Shown: one piece after another, positions 43,503 to 52,029 of the stretch | Layout: every line of letters begins with the position of its first letter | How positions within the stretch are numbered: the first letter of the stretch is position 1 | Assembly (NCBI GenBank): GCA_039808985.1 | Contig: JBDHUC010000008.1 | Coordinates: 1-64,000 of the forward strand | Length of the DNA stretch: 64,000 nt | From: SXRF01 sp039808985 | Lineage (GTDB): Bacteria > Pseudomonadota > Alphaproteobacteria > Rickettsiales > SXRF01 | Direction: 5' to 3' | Position numbers and translations under genes: made by a program | Notes under the pieces: generated by a model | Database searches by the model: none | Seen by the model: only the letters and a program-made list of their open reading frames with translations | Told to the model about the DNA's origin: nothing

Positions 43503-45968
43503 TCAATAATCCTTTGGCAAACCAGAAAACCGTCCGCGTGCGGAAATAAGTGCCTTTACATCATTAGAGAAAATAGCCAGCACGTCTTCAGCTTCTTTTA
43601 AAAAGACATTAAGCGCGATGCTTTCACCATTCTGCTTAAGCAGGAAATCGCCCTTCTGCCTGTTCATATTAGAGAGCATGAAAGAATCTTTTTCATTAAG
43701 GCCAAGCCCCTTGGATTGATATGGGACCGGCATTTCATCCGGAACATAAATCCTGGTGGAAACTTGCGCTGTAACCGCAGCAAGGGTAGCAGTTTCGCCA
43801 CAATTAGAGACCTGGCTGGTCGTGAATATAACCATCACATTTTTCTGCCTTAGCATTTCCAGCAGGCTTTCAAGGCGCGGCGCGAAAAAGCCATTTTCCA
43901 GTAAATCCCAGGCCTCATTAATAACTATGATGGTGGGTTTGCCATCAATAGTGTCGATTACCCTATGCATAAGATATGAGAATAAAGGCAGCATATACGC
44001 CTGTTTTGCCAGAGCTGACGTCATATCGAAGCCTATAATATCAGCTCCCATATCAAGAGAGTCCTGCGTAAAATCAAAGAGCTTGGAATACACTCCCTGC
44101 CCTACCCAGCGCTCCAGAGATTCAGCAAGCGTGGTATCTTTCTGGGTTACCAAAGCTACCATATTTGGCAAATTACGCTCGGAAGGGGGCATTGAATAAA
44201 CCTGTTCCACAGCGCTACGCAATATCTCACGAGCCCTATCATCAAGCACAACATCAGGGGAAATAAGCAAGCTGCACCATGCGGCAAGGAAAGACATATT
44301 GTAGGCAGAAGCTTCAAGGGAAAAAGGATTCAGGGCAAGGCGCGGGGAACGGTCAACCGCTAAATCAGAATTCGCTTTTTCAAGCTGGCTCATGGGGAAA
44401 TATTTGCCGCCCATTTTGTTTAAGAGCAGCCTTGCTGAATGGTTGCGGTCAAAAACAAACATACGCGTACCAAACTTACGGGTTTGGGTAAGAAGGAAAT
44501 ATTCAAGCACCTTCCCGACCCTGTCTTCAAAAGAGTTGAAATCGAAAATTACCGTATGGCCATTATCCTGGACATGAAAATTAAAAAAATATGGCGAACC
44601 AACGCTGGTTGGCAATATTGAAAGATAGCTTCCCCAATGATTACCCGCCGCGCTGCCTGTATGATAGCGGTTGAAACGGCAAAAACCTGCCACCAGCTCC
44701 GTAGGCAATATCGCACGGCGGCGCGCAAATTCAAAATTACCCGGAAGCTGCGCCCAGAAACATTCTTCCATAAATATTTCTTCGCGTACAGTAATTAATC
44801 CAAGCCTGGCGAATAAATCCAGGAACTTACCAACCTCCCCATCAAGCTTTTTCAAATCGCTTACCATAACCATTACGCTGGTCTGGTGTTCGCCAAAATC
44901 CACACGTTTCCCGCGGTCATAACTTAATGCCTGGTTTATACCGAAGCTGTCATTAGCCTTTATATCACCACTCATGCCAAATAAGGCCTTCTGCTCTTTA
45001 GCGTATTTAAGCGCTTTATCCGTTGGTATGAAAGAAAAGCTCTGGCTCACAACCAGCTCTATTGGCGCCTGTAGCACGCAATCAACCGCATCAACCGGCA
45101 TATCTATATATTGTTTTATACTAAGCATCGCCGCAAAACGGCGATCGCCAATCTCCCTGCTGCGCGCCTCTATGGCATTAAAGCCAAAAGTCAGCGCTGA
45201 TGTCTGCAAGGCAACGCTTAAATCAAGGTCAGGCAAAGGGAAGGATTCCGAACGCAAATTTATTATCTTGCCCAGGAATTCCATTATTTCGGAATAAAAT
45301 ATAGGCTGGCGCACTGCTTTTCCGGCAGTAGGCATAACCCTTTCCGCGAGGGTAAGCCTTCTTGCGTTGCACTGGCTTTTTACGCCGTCTAGAACCGAGA
45401 GGACAAAACTATCAAGAAATTCATAAGAAGCATCAAGATATTTATTACAAAACCGGCTATTTGCCTTGGGAAATGCAAATGATTTTATCTTTTTTAAATC
45501 CAAAAGCTGGATGGCCTGACCTTCATATAATATAGTGATATATACATCGTTCCTGAATAAATCATTCCAGCTATTTTCTTTTTTCCATTGGGAATTAACA
45601 TAATCGGCAAATTCACCAGGTAATTTTGCGTTTCCCGAAGACTCATCGGGAAATGAAGATACCATAGGGTTGCGCCTGCGAATAGTGTGCAGCCAGAAGG
45701 AAATTTTTTCGGTTACGTCATTTTGTATTATTACCTGGCGGATAGTAGCGCAAAGCGAAGCGTGTATACCATCAAGGTTTTCACATAAACCGCCACGGAA
45801 GTTTCCCTCCACCTTGATAACCTGCATCAGCTCGCCATTTTTAGTTATAACCGTATGTGGGTTATAGTGGCTATGGTAAGGTATGAACTCAGACCTGTCA
45901 TCAATGGCAGAGCTGCCAGCAGCAGTTTTTTTCCTGTTTGTCGCCGATGCTTTACCTGATGATGCCAT
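43503..45968 (-). CDS. VirB4-like type IV secretion protein with lost ATPase motifs
   Basis: An 821-residue VirB4 homologue. The N-terminal VirB4/CagE region and the hallmark stretch LPTSVGSPYFFNFHV-x-x-NGHTVIF (about residues 452-475) are intact, as is the C-terminal YQSKGLGLNEKD and DFLLKQNGES. Where Walker A (GPTGSGKT type) should follow GHT-x-I, the sequence is DFNSFEDRVGKV (476-487). Where Walker B has DEAW there is NEAW (684-687). The frame is uninterrupted, so this is not a frameshift. It probably cannot hydrolyse ATP normally. Rickettsiales carry a second, divergent VirB4 copy that may be its counterpart. Confidence 0.85.
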   Translation of the reverse strand: MASSGKASATNRKKTAAGSSAIDDRSEFIPYHSHYNPHTVITKNGELMQVIKVEGNFRGGLCENLDGIHASLCATIRQVIIQNDVTEKISFWLHTIRRRNPMVSSFPDESSGNAKLPGEFADYVNSQWKKENSWNDLFRNDVYITILYEGQAIQLLDLKKIKSFAFPKANSRFCNKYLDASYEFLDSFVLSVLDGVKSQCNARRLTLAERVMPTAGKAVRQPIFYSEIMEFLGKIINLRSESFPLPDLDLSVALQTSALTFGFNAIEARSREIGDRRFAAMLSIKQYIDMPVDAVDCVLQAPIELVVSQSFSFIPTDKALKYAKEQKALFGMSGDIKANDSFGINQALSYDRGKRVDFGEHQTSVMVMVSDLKKLDGEVGKFLDLFARLGLITVREEIFMEECFWAQLPGNFEFARRRAILPTELVAGFCRFNRYHTGSAAGNHWGSYLSILPTSVGSPYFFNFHVQDNGHTVIFDFNSFEDRVGKVLEYFLLTQTRKFGTRMFVFDRNHSARLLLNKMGGKYFPMSQLEKANSDLAVDRSPRLALNPFSLEASAYNMSFLAAWCSLLISPDVVLDDRAREILRSAVEQVYSMPPSERNLPNMVALVTQKDTTLAESLERWVGQGVYSKLFDFTQDSLDMGADIIGFDMTSALAKQAYMLPLFSYLMHRVIDTIDGKPTIIVINEAWDLLENGFFAPRLESLLEMLRQKNVMVIFTTSQVSNCGETATLAAVTAQVSTRIYVPDEMPVPYQSKGLGLNEKDSFMLSNMNRQKGDFLLKQNGESIALNVFLKEAEDVLAIFSNDVKALISARGRFSGLPKDY

Positions 45969-46029
45969 GCTTATTCCAATGCGAAACCAAATAAGGGGTT
46001 ACATTTAATTTTTAAATTAATATTATAAA

Positions 46030-46440
46030 TTAACGCATGCAACCAGCAAGTGATATAGGAGTGCTTAGTGTCGAAAAAGGTGACGCTGCGCTCGCGGCTA
46101 TTACAGACAAAATAGATGCCGCATTCACTGTAAGGCTAATCATAAGCCACGGGGCACCAACCATGATGCCGATACCGGTACAGATAGTCAGAGCCTGCGC
46201 CCAGGTGGCTTTTCCAAGCAGCGCCGAAATGCCAAGCGATACGATAGCAAGTGTTGCAATGCCACGGCCCACATCAAGGAATATCATTGATGCAACGCTG
46301 CATAATACATCCGCAATCGGGGTAGCATAAGCATGGCCGCATAACAGCAAATACATGCCCATGGCAACCAACAGCAATAAAGCATGGCGCTTAACTTCGC
46401 CAAAATCAAATGATATTGCTATAACTCCCTGTTTTTTCAT
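46030..46440 (-). CDS. VirB2/TrbC-like pilin candidate
   Basis: A 136-residue protein with a long signal peptide (HALLLLVAMGMYLLLCGHAYA). Two hydrophobic helices near residues 45-72 and 80-115 are separated by a short basic turn (LLGKATWAQ), the TrbC/VirB2 pilin pattern. The C-terminal tail ends AGCMR, with a Cys matching VADVLCS near the mature N-terminus. It heads the VirB2-VirB4-VirB6 islet, 61 bases before the VirB4-like gene. GGAG lies eight bases before the ATG. Identification rests on topology and context. Confidence 0.72.
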   Translation of the reverse strand: MKKQGVIAISFDFGEVKRHALLLLVAMGMYLLLCGHAYATPIADVLCSVASMIFLDVGRGIATLAIVSLGISALLGKATWAQALTICTGIGIMVGAPWLMISLTVNAASILSVIAASAASPFSTLSTPISLAGCMR

Positions 46441-46807
46441 ATTAATTACTCCATATGGCGTTATTATTTATTGTATAAATTTTTAAAAATCAGTTTAAAT
46501 ATTTAGTTATCTTAAGAAGCATTTGTTGTTTTATGCTAGGGTAAGCCTAACATAAATATGTGACAGTTTTTTGACAGTTTTCATTTTTATTGTAATTTAC
46601 TGTAATATGAGCGAATTCCTTAAGCTATAATAGTAAACATCAATACTTAATAAAGTTTAAATAAAAACAGCCATATTGTCCAGCATTGCTTTAAAAGCCG
46701 TAAAAACCACCAGGCAAATACCGTTTGCAATAAAATTGGCTGTAGGGTAAACGCTGGTAAAGCCAAATAATACAACCCATAAGCCAACCAATAAGAAGGG
46801 ATAATTT
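46441..46807. other. intergenic gap between the T4SS islet and ridA
   Basis: An AT-rich region between divergent genes. It holds helically phased direct repeats at 46561-46606 and a possible ridA-side promoter (TTGACA at 46571, TAATTT 16 bases on). A small hydrophobic ORF on the minus strand overlaps ridA and is not credible. No RNA gene was seen. Confidence 0.55.
46561..46606. repeat. phased short direct repeats
   Basis: TGACAGTTTT occurs at 46561 and 46572 (11-base period), then TGTAAT at 46591 and 46601 (10-base period). Copies on one DNA face suggest regulator binding between the divergent T4SS and ridA genes. Confidence 0.4.
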
Positions 46808-47272
46808 ATGAACGCAATTGAGCAGAAAATCTCATCAATGGGCATTACCCTGCCTGCATCTGTCATGCCTGCTGCTAATTATGTGCCATATACAATAAGC
46901 GGCAATTTAGTGTTTGTTTCCGGCACTTTACCTATGAAGGACGGCAAGCCGCAGGATATTGGCAAGCTTGGCAAGGAATTTACCATAGAGCAAGGCCAGG
47001 CGACTGCCAGGCTGTGCGGCATCAATATACTTGCCCATCTGAAGGCTGCCTGTGGTGGTGATTTAAGCAGGGTTGTACGCTGCGTGCGCATGGGTATTTT
47101 CGTTGGTTCCGCAAACGGGTTCACCGACCAGCCTAAAGTCGCAAACGGCGTATCTGACATGATGGTGGAAATCTTCGGCGATGCTGGAAAACACGCGCGC
47201 TTTGCGGTTGGGGTAAGCGAGCTTCCTTTTGGCTGCGCAGTCGAGGTTGACGCTACTTTTGAGATTAAATAA
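46808..47272 (+). CDS. RidA-family protein
   Basis: A 154-residue YjgF/YER057c/UK114 protein. These deaminate reactive enamine/imine intermediates. Family features include SGNLVFVSGTLPMKDGKPQD, the middle region KAACGGDLSRVVRCVRMGIFV and the end VGVSELPFGCAVEVDATFEI, where the usual Arg of VxxLPxxxxVEIe is replaced by a YjgF-related C-terminal variant. AAGGGA lies upstream of the ATG. The last eight bases overlap the convergent thiG gene. Confidence 0.88.
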   Translation: MNAIEQKISSMGITLPASVMPAANYVPYTISGNLVFVSGTLPMKDGKPQDIGKLGKEFTIEQGQATARLCGINILAHLKAACGGDLSRVVRCVRMGIFVGSANGFTDQPKVANGVSDMMVEIFGDAGKHARFAVGVSELPFGCAVEVDATFEIK

Positions 47273-48044
47273 CACCCTCAACAGGTGAACTGGGGCTGGC
47301 ATTTTCCTGTTTCGCCATCCTTCCGGCAAGGAAAGCCTGCCTGCCTGCTTCCACCGCGCCTTTCATGGCCTTTGCCATAAGAACCGGATTACCGGCTGAG
47401 GATAGTGCCGTATTAAGCAATACGCCAGCACAGCCAAGTTCCATGGCAATACAGGCATCCGAAGCTGTGCCGATACCGGCATCCACCAGCACTGGAACTT
47501 TCAGGCTTTTTATTATAAAGCGGATATTAAGAGGGTTTAAAATGCCAAGCCCCGAGCCGATTGGCGCAGCTAAAGGCATTACCGCGCAGCAACCGGCATC
47601 TTCAAGTTTTTTGGCGGCAACCAGATCATCACTGGTGTAGGCCATTACCTGGAACCCTTCTTTTACCAGTATCCTTGCGGCTTTTATGGTTTCTTCCGTA
47701 TCTGGGTACAAGCTGTTTTTATCACCTATAACTTCCAGCTTTACCAGATCCCACCCGCCAAGCTCACGCGCAAGCCGCAAAGTCCTTACCGCCTCATCGG
47801 CTGTATAGCAACCGGCACTATTGGGCAGATATGTATATATCGAGGGCGGAAGCGCCTGCATCAACCCGCCGCCCCCGTTTTGCGACAAATCAATGCGGCG
47901 CAGGGCAACTGTTATTATTTCAGCTCCACTGGCCTGTATAACCTCTTTGGTTTGCTCAATATCCGCGTATTTTCCAGTTCCAACCAAAAGCCGCGAGCCG
48001 AAGCTACGACCGGCTACAATAAATTGGTCATTGTCAGACTGCAT
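47265..48044 (-). CDS. thiG: thiazole synthase ThiG
   Basis: A 259-residue TIM-barrel enzyme forming the thiazole phosphate of thiamine. The Schiff-base Lys lies in DLVKLEVIGD, and GRSFGSRLLVGTGKYAD, VLVDAGIGTASDACIAMELG and GVLLNTALSSAGNPVLMA are standard. thiS overlaps its start by one base, so both are one unit. The thiF role may be filled by the MoeB-like gene at about 9 kb. thiE, thiC and thiO are not in the window. Confidence 0.96.
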   Translation of the reverse strand: MQSDNDQFIVAGRSFGSRLLVGTGKYADIEQTKEVIQASGAEIITVALRRIDLSQNGGGGLMQALPPSIYTYLPNSAGCYTADEAVRTLRLARELGGWDLVKLEVIGDKNSLYPDTEETIKAARILVKEGFQVMAYTSDDLVAAKKLEDAGCCAVMPLAAPIGSGLGILNPLNIRFIIKSLKVPVLVDAGIGTASDACIAMELGCAGVLLNTALSSAGNPVLMAKAMKGAVEAGRQAFLAGRMAKQENASPSSPVEGVI

Positions 48045-48244
48045 CAGCCGCCCCCGATAAAAGTTACTATTTCAACCAGGTCGCCTTCATTTAATACAGA
48101 TTTGCCATAAAGCGAGCGCGGCACAATCTCACGGTTGCGCTCAACCGCCACCTGTGTCTGTGCGACATTCAGGGTTTGCGCCAGGTTTTCAATAGTAGTC
48201 CCCTGCTCTACCATGTGGATTTTGCCGTTAAGTGTGATTTGCAT
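48044..48244 (-). CDS. thiS: sulfur carrier protein ThiS
   Basis: A 66-residue ubiquitin-fold carrier that ends in GGG, giving the C-terminal Gly-Gly needed for adenylation and thiocarboxylate formation. ITLNGKIHMVEQGTTIENL and LNEGDLVEIVTFIGGG fit the family. It overlaps thiG by one base. No TPP riboswitch was recognised in the 85 bases upstream. Confidence 0.93.
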   Translation of the reverse strand: MQITLNGKIHMVEQGTTIENLAQTLNVAQTQVAVERNREIVPRSLYGKSVLNEGDLVEIVTFIGGG

Positions 48245-48248
48245 ATGT

Positions 48249-48328
48249 AATAATCAGATTATTAGATGACTGAATAAATGGGGTATGTTAATCCTTTATT
48301 ATCTAATAATCAAATAATCTAGTCATCT
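48249..48328. repeat. nested palindromes between thiS and aroQ
   Basis: AATAATC-A-GATTATT (48249-48263) is a perfect palindrome. GATTATTAGAT (48257-48267) also pairs with ATCTAATAATC (48301-48311), and AGATGACT (48264-48271) with AGTCATCT (48321-48328). The whole 85-base divergent gap is thus built of competing hairpins. Confidence 0.6.
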
Positions 48329-48329
48329 T

Positions 48330-48773
48330 ATGCAGCGCATCCTAATCATCAATGGCCCCAACTTAAACATGCTTGGTTCACGCGAACCAGAGATTTATGG
48401 CAATGAAACATTGCCCGATATTGAAGCAAAATGCAAAACTCATGCAAAAAAGCTTGGGCTGGAGATAGATTTTATACAGTCAAATATTGAAGGAGAACTG
48501 GTAACTGCCATTCAGGGCGCGGCAAAATCCCATCAGGGCATTCTTATAAATGCCGGGGCTTATACCCACACTTCCATTGCTATAATGGACGCTTTGCTCT
48601 TGCTTAAAATCCCGGTTATTGAGGTGCATCTTTCCAATATTTTCAAGCGCGAGCCATTCCGGCACGAATCGTTTATTTCCAAGGCCGCAAAGGGCGTTAT
48701 CTGCGGCTTTGGCAGCGATAGTTACGTGCTGGCGCTGGAAGCCGTGGCAAAACTGGTGAAAAGCGGGAAATAG
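48330..48773 (+). CDS. aroQ: type II 3-dehydroquinate dehydratase
   Basis: A 147-residue shikimate-pathway enzyme dehydrating 3-dehydroquinate. INGPNLNMLGSREPEIYG (with the catalytic Tyr), FIQSNIEGELV, INAGAYTHTSIAI and EVHLSNIFKREPFRHES are the family motifs. It is followed after two bases by the GDPD gene. The usual partner accB is not next to it. Confidence 0.95.
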   Translation: MQRILIINGPNLNMLGSREPEIYGNETLPDIEAKCKTHAKKLGLEIDFIQSNIEGELVTAIQGAAKSHQGILINAGAYTHTSIAIMDALLLLKIPVIEVHLSNIFKREPFRHESFISKAAKGVICGFGSDSYVLALEAVAKLVKSGK

Positions 48774-48775
48774 CC

Positions 48776-49465
48776 ATGTGGCGCATCGGACATCGCGGTG
48801 CTGGCGGCAACCTACCGGAAAACACCCTTATATCAATGCGCAGGGCACTGGAATTAAACCTTGACGGGTTTGAATTTGATATTCAGTTAAGCAAGGATAA
48901 CATCCCGGTTGTTATACATGACGATACGCTTGAGCGCACCACAAATGGCAAAGGGCTGGTCAGCGATTTTACGTTTGCCGAGTTGCAGAAACTCGATGCA
49001 GGAGGCATTGGATTTCCGGGTGAAAAAATCCCTTCACTTATGGATGTTATAGAGCTTATTGATAATAAATGCCGTTTGTTCATAGAACTTAAGGCAGAGA
49101 ATTCGGAAAAGCCGGTTGCAGAAATTATTACTCATGCGGTGAATAACCTTGGCTGGGATTATGAGCATTTTTACATATGCTCTTTTAACCATAACCAGAT
49201 AAAATTCATTAGCGGCCTTATACCACAGATAAAGACCTGCGCCCTTCTGGTTGGAATCCCGGTAAGCCTGGCGCAAATCGCGGCTGAAGCCGGGGCGTGG
49301 TCACTAAACCCTGCAATCGACCATGTAACCAGGGAATTCATAGACGATGCGCATAAGCGCGGACTTAAAGTTCTGGCATGGACAGCGGACAGTCCCGAAC
49401 AGATCGAACGCGCAAATGCTCTTGGCATAGATGGCCTGTTCAGTAATTTTCCAGACAGGCTTTAA
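48776..49465 (+). CDS. glycerophosphodiester phosphodiesterase
   Basis: A 229-residue GDPD-family TIM-barrel enzyme splitting glycerophosphodiesters to glycerol-3-phosphate and an alcohol. Catalytic features are GHRGAGGNLPENTL, the metal-binding FEFDIQLSKDNIPVVIHDD and the conserved C-terminal VLAWTADSPEQIERANALGIDGLFSNFPD. No signal peptide, so it should be cytosolic (UgpQ type). It lies between aroQ and aat with almost no spacing. Confidence 0.94.
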   Translation: MWRIGHRGAGGNLPENTLISMRRALELNLDGFEFDIQLSKDNIPVVIHDDTLERTTNGKGLVSDFTFAELQKLDAGGIGFPGEKIPSLMDVIELIDNKCRLFIELKAENSEKPVAEIITHAVNNLGWDYEHFYICSFNHNQIKFISGLIPQIKTCALLVGIPVSLAQIAAEAGAWSLNPAIDHVTREFIDDAHKRGLKVLAWTADSPEQIERANALGIDGLFSNFPDRL

Positions 49466-50089
49466 ATGAGAGGTAGTGGGCAGGAAGTTACGTGGGAGCT
49501 TCTCCTTGCCGCCTATGCACAGGGCTACTTCCCCATGGCCGCAAGCAGGGGCAGCAAGGGGCTGGAATGGTTCTATCCTGAGATGCGCGGGGTGTTGCCG
49601 CTTGATAAATTTCATATACCTAAAAGCCTTGTGAAATTCATGCGTAAATCACCTTTTAAAATTACAACTGACAAGGCCTTCGAGCAGGTAATCAGGGCTT
49701 GCGCTGATAACACCAGAGGCCGGGAAAGCACGTGGATAAATGATGAAATAATAGATCTATACTGCCAGCTACATACAAACGGCTTTGCGCATAGCGTAGA
49801 ATGCTGGCAGGAATCAGGTGATGGCACAATGGTAATGGCTGGCGGCTTGTACGGGGTTGCCATAGCCGGTGCTTTCTTCGGGGAAAGCATGTTTTCAAGA
49901 AGCAGTAACGCAAGCAAAGTTGCGCTGGTGCATCTGGTAGGGCTGCTTAAGAAGCATGGCTATGAATTATTAGATGCGCAGTTTACCAACGAGCATTTAA
50001 TACAGTTTGGCATAGAGGAAATACCTCGCGCCATCTACCTTGGCAAACTCAAGCACGCCCTTACCATAAAACCACAGGAATGTTTTTAA
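49466..50089 (+). CDS. aat: leucyl/phenylalanyl-tRNA-protein transferase
   Basis: A 207-residue Aat that adds Leu or Phe to proteins with N-terminal Arg/Lys, marking them for ClpS/ClpAP. LLAAYAQGYFPMA, WFYPEMRGVLPLDKFHIPKSL, TWINDEIIDLYCQLH, GLYGVAIAGAFFGESMFSR and DAQFTNEHLIQFG are all typical. The ATG directly follows the GDPD stop with no gap. This is the last gene of the plus-strand set and is convergent with a chemoreceptor. Confidence 0.96.
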   Translation: MRGSGQEVTWELLLAAYAQGYFPMAASRGSKGLEWFYPEMRGVLPLDKFHIPKSLVKFMRKSPFKITTDKAFEQVIRACADNTRGRESTWINDEIIDLYCQLHTNGFAHSVECWQESGDGTMVMAGGLYGVAIAGAFFGESMFSRSSNASKVALVHLVGLLKKHGYELLDAQFTNEHLIQFGIEEIPRAIYLGKLKHALTIKPQECF

Positions 50090-50092
50090 AAA

Positions 50093-51907
50093 TCATGCCG
50101 CCTGAAGGCTGCTTAAGAATTTACTGATTTCCTTGTTCAGGTTATTTGCCTGCATACTGAGCAGTTTTGACGATTCCAAAACATCTTTGGTGGCATGCTC
50201 GGCATTATTGGTTGCCGATTTAACATCACCGATATTATTGGATATTGAGCTCACGCCATTTGAAGCAACCACCATGTTTTTGGATATTTCGTTGGTTACG
50301 GCGCTTTGCTCTTCAACTGCGGCTGCAATAGTTGCCGAGTACTCATTTACATTATTAACCACATGTTTAATAGAGCTGATAATGCTGACCATTTCCTTGG
50401 CTATGCCCTGCACATTGCCAATCTGCCTTGCTATATCATCAGTTGCTTTTGAGGTTTGGGTAGCCAGGTTTTTAACTTCAGAGGCAACCACCGCAAAGCC
50501 TTTCCCGGCTTCACCTGCACGCGCCGATTCAATAGTGGCATTAAGCGCCAGCAGATTGATCTGCGAGGCTATGTTGCCGATAAAATCGCTCACATTGCCA
50601 ATCTCGGTAGCAGCGCTGGCAAGATTGTCGGCGAATTGCTCGCCTTTCATTACTTCCTGCATTGCTTCGCCTGCGCCGCTGGATGACTTACTAACCTGCA
50701 TTGCGATTTCCTTAATGGAAGCGGATAACTCCTCGGCTGCGGAAGCAACTGTCTGTACGTTAGAAGATGTTTCCATAGCAATAGATGCAACATCGGAAGC
50801 TTTCATATCGGCATCACCTACAGTTTTAGCCATGCCTACAGAAGTATTCTGCAATTCCTGGGCGGCCCCCGAAACGGCTTCAACAGCAATAGCGGCAACT
50901 TTTTCGAACCCGCGGATAGCCTGGTCCATTTTCTCGGCGCGTCTTTGCTTTATCGCCTGCTCCATCTGTTCATTCTGGGATAGAGCATCACCTTTACGTT
51001 TGTTTTCAACAAACACCATCATCGAGCTGGCCATTTCGCCAATTTCGGTTTTAGACACAGGAGGAAGGACAATATCGGTATTGCCAACTGCCAGTTCTGA
51101 CATAGCTTTTATAATGCTGCGTATAGGCATTATCAGCGACCTTATGCTTACAATGGTAAATAATACGGAAACTATAGTTGCTATTGCCACTACAATAGCC
51201 AATATGCTCATATTATTCTGGGCGCTTGATATTGATGCTTCCACATCATTTTGTATCTTTACCGCATAATCGGAATTAGCCTGCGTAGCAGCAACGGCCT
51301 TCTCTTTAAAAAGCTTTGCTTCTTCTTCCTGTTTCTTAAGCATTGCTTCCAGGATAGAGCCTACTTCCAGCGAGGCCTTCCTGGCATCAGACAACAGAGC
51401 ATTACCCTTAACGCGGTTACCATCAACAAAAGCATCCACGGCTTTAAGGGAAATGGTTTGAAAGTTGGATGCCTGTTCTTCTATTTTCTTTGCTTCTTCG
51501 GGCGCGAACTCCGAAACCTTTTTTAAGGCGGTCAGTAATTCTGCTTTTTCAGCATCAGCATTTTTTTCTGATTCATTTAACCAACTGGCTGAAAGATCTG
51601 TAATCCAATAACGCAGCATATTAAAATGGCGCAAAACAGAACGTGTAGCAGTTAACCTGTCATTTGCTGCCTGCTGCTTATCAAGCGTGTCTTTAACTTC
51701 ATCGCCTTTATTTTTAACTTCCGTGATATTTTTCTGGGTTCCGGTCAATACATCATAAACCTTATAGGTTATAAAAGAGCTGTATAAGTTAGTCGCAAGT
51801 AGGGCCAACAACAGGAACCCTGCAAGCATAAGTAATTTTGCGCGAATAGTAAAATTATCCAGAAAGCTTCCTGCTTTAACTGACTCTTGTGAGTTTTCGA
51901 TACCCAT
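50093..51907 (-). CDS. methyl-accepting chemotaxis protein
   Basis: A 604-residue receptor. N-terminal membrane helix (residues 26-46), a helical periplasmic sensor of about 180 residues, second helix near 233-255, HAMP domain (SLIMPIRSIIKAMSELAVGNTDI) and a cytosolic signalling domain with the conserved tip INLLALNATIESARAGEAGKGFAVVA. The sensor is coiled and has no PAS, Cache or recognised ligand site. No C-terminal methylase-binding pentapeptide is seen. It is a single-gene unit, with a ribosome-binding GGAG before the start. Confidence 0.92.
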   Translation of the reverse strand: MGIENSQESVKAGSFLDNFTIRAKLLMLAGFLLLALLATNLYSSFITYKVYDVLTGTQKNITEVKNKGDEVKDTLDKQQAANDRLTATRSVLRHFNMLRYWITDLSASWLNESEKNADAEKAELLTALKKVSEFAPEEAKKIEEQASNFQTISLKAVDAFVDGNRVKGNALLSDARKASLEVGSILEAMLKKQEEEAKLFKEKAVAATQANSDYAVKIQNDVEASISSAQNNMSILAIVVAIATIVSVLFTIVSIRSLIMPIRSIIKAMSELAVGNTDIVLPPVSKTEIGEMASSMMVFVENKRKGDALSQNEQMEQAIKQRRAEKMDQAIRGFEKVAAIAVEAVSGAAQELQNTSVGMAKTVGDADMKASDVASIAMETSSNVQTVASAAEELSASIKEIAMQVSKSSSGAGEAMQEVMKGEQFADNLASAATEIGNVSDFIGNIASQINLLALNATIESARAGEAGKGFAVVASEVKNLATQTSKATDDIARQIGNVQGIAKEMVSIISSIKHVVNNVNEYSATIAAAVEEQSAVTNEISKNMVVASNGVSSISNNIGDVKSATNNAEHATKDVLESSKLLSMQANNLNKEISKFLSSLQAA

Positions 51908-51990
51908 ACATGGACTCCTTATATTAATTATGTTTTATAACAGAAATGGATAGATACCCAAGATTACCCTATAACTTATCCCTCAATACT

Positions 51991-52018
51991 AATGTGCCAG
52001 CCCTGAGGCTGGCACATT
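51991..52018 (-). terminator. strong hairpin after the DUF3365 gene
   Basis: AATGTGCCAGCC and GGCTGGCACATT form a perfect 12-base stem with a four-base loop, 12 bases after the DUF3365 stop. The minus strand lacks a following U-run; the plus strand has ATCTTTAGTTTTT. Probably the 3' end of the porin-DUF3365 transcript. Confidence 0.6.
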
Positions 52019-52029
52019 ATCTTTAGTTT

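Noticed and set aside
43503..45968. Frameshift as the cause of the missing P-loop in the VirB4-like protein
   Set aside because: The frame is continuous and family-like sequence lies directly on both sides of the altered segment.
46657..46866. A 69-codon hydrophobic ORF on the minus strand upstream of ridA
   Set aside because: It has two membrane-like stretches but overlaps the ridA start, would need its start inside ridA, and shows no ribosome-binding site or recognised family.
48245..48329. Possible TPP riboswitch upstream of thiS
   Set aside because: The gap is too short for the full aptamer and the CTGAGA core motif is missing. Only palindromes are present.
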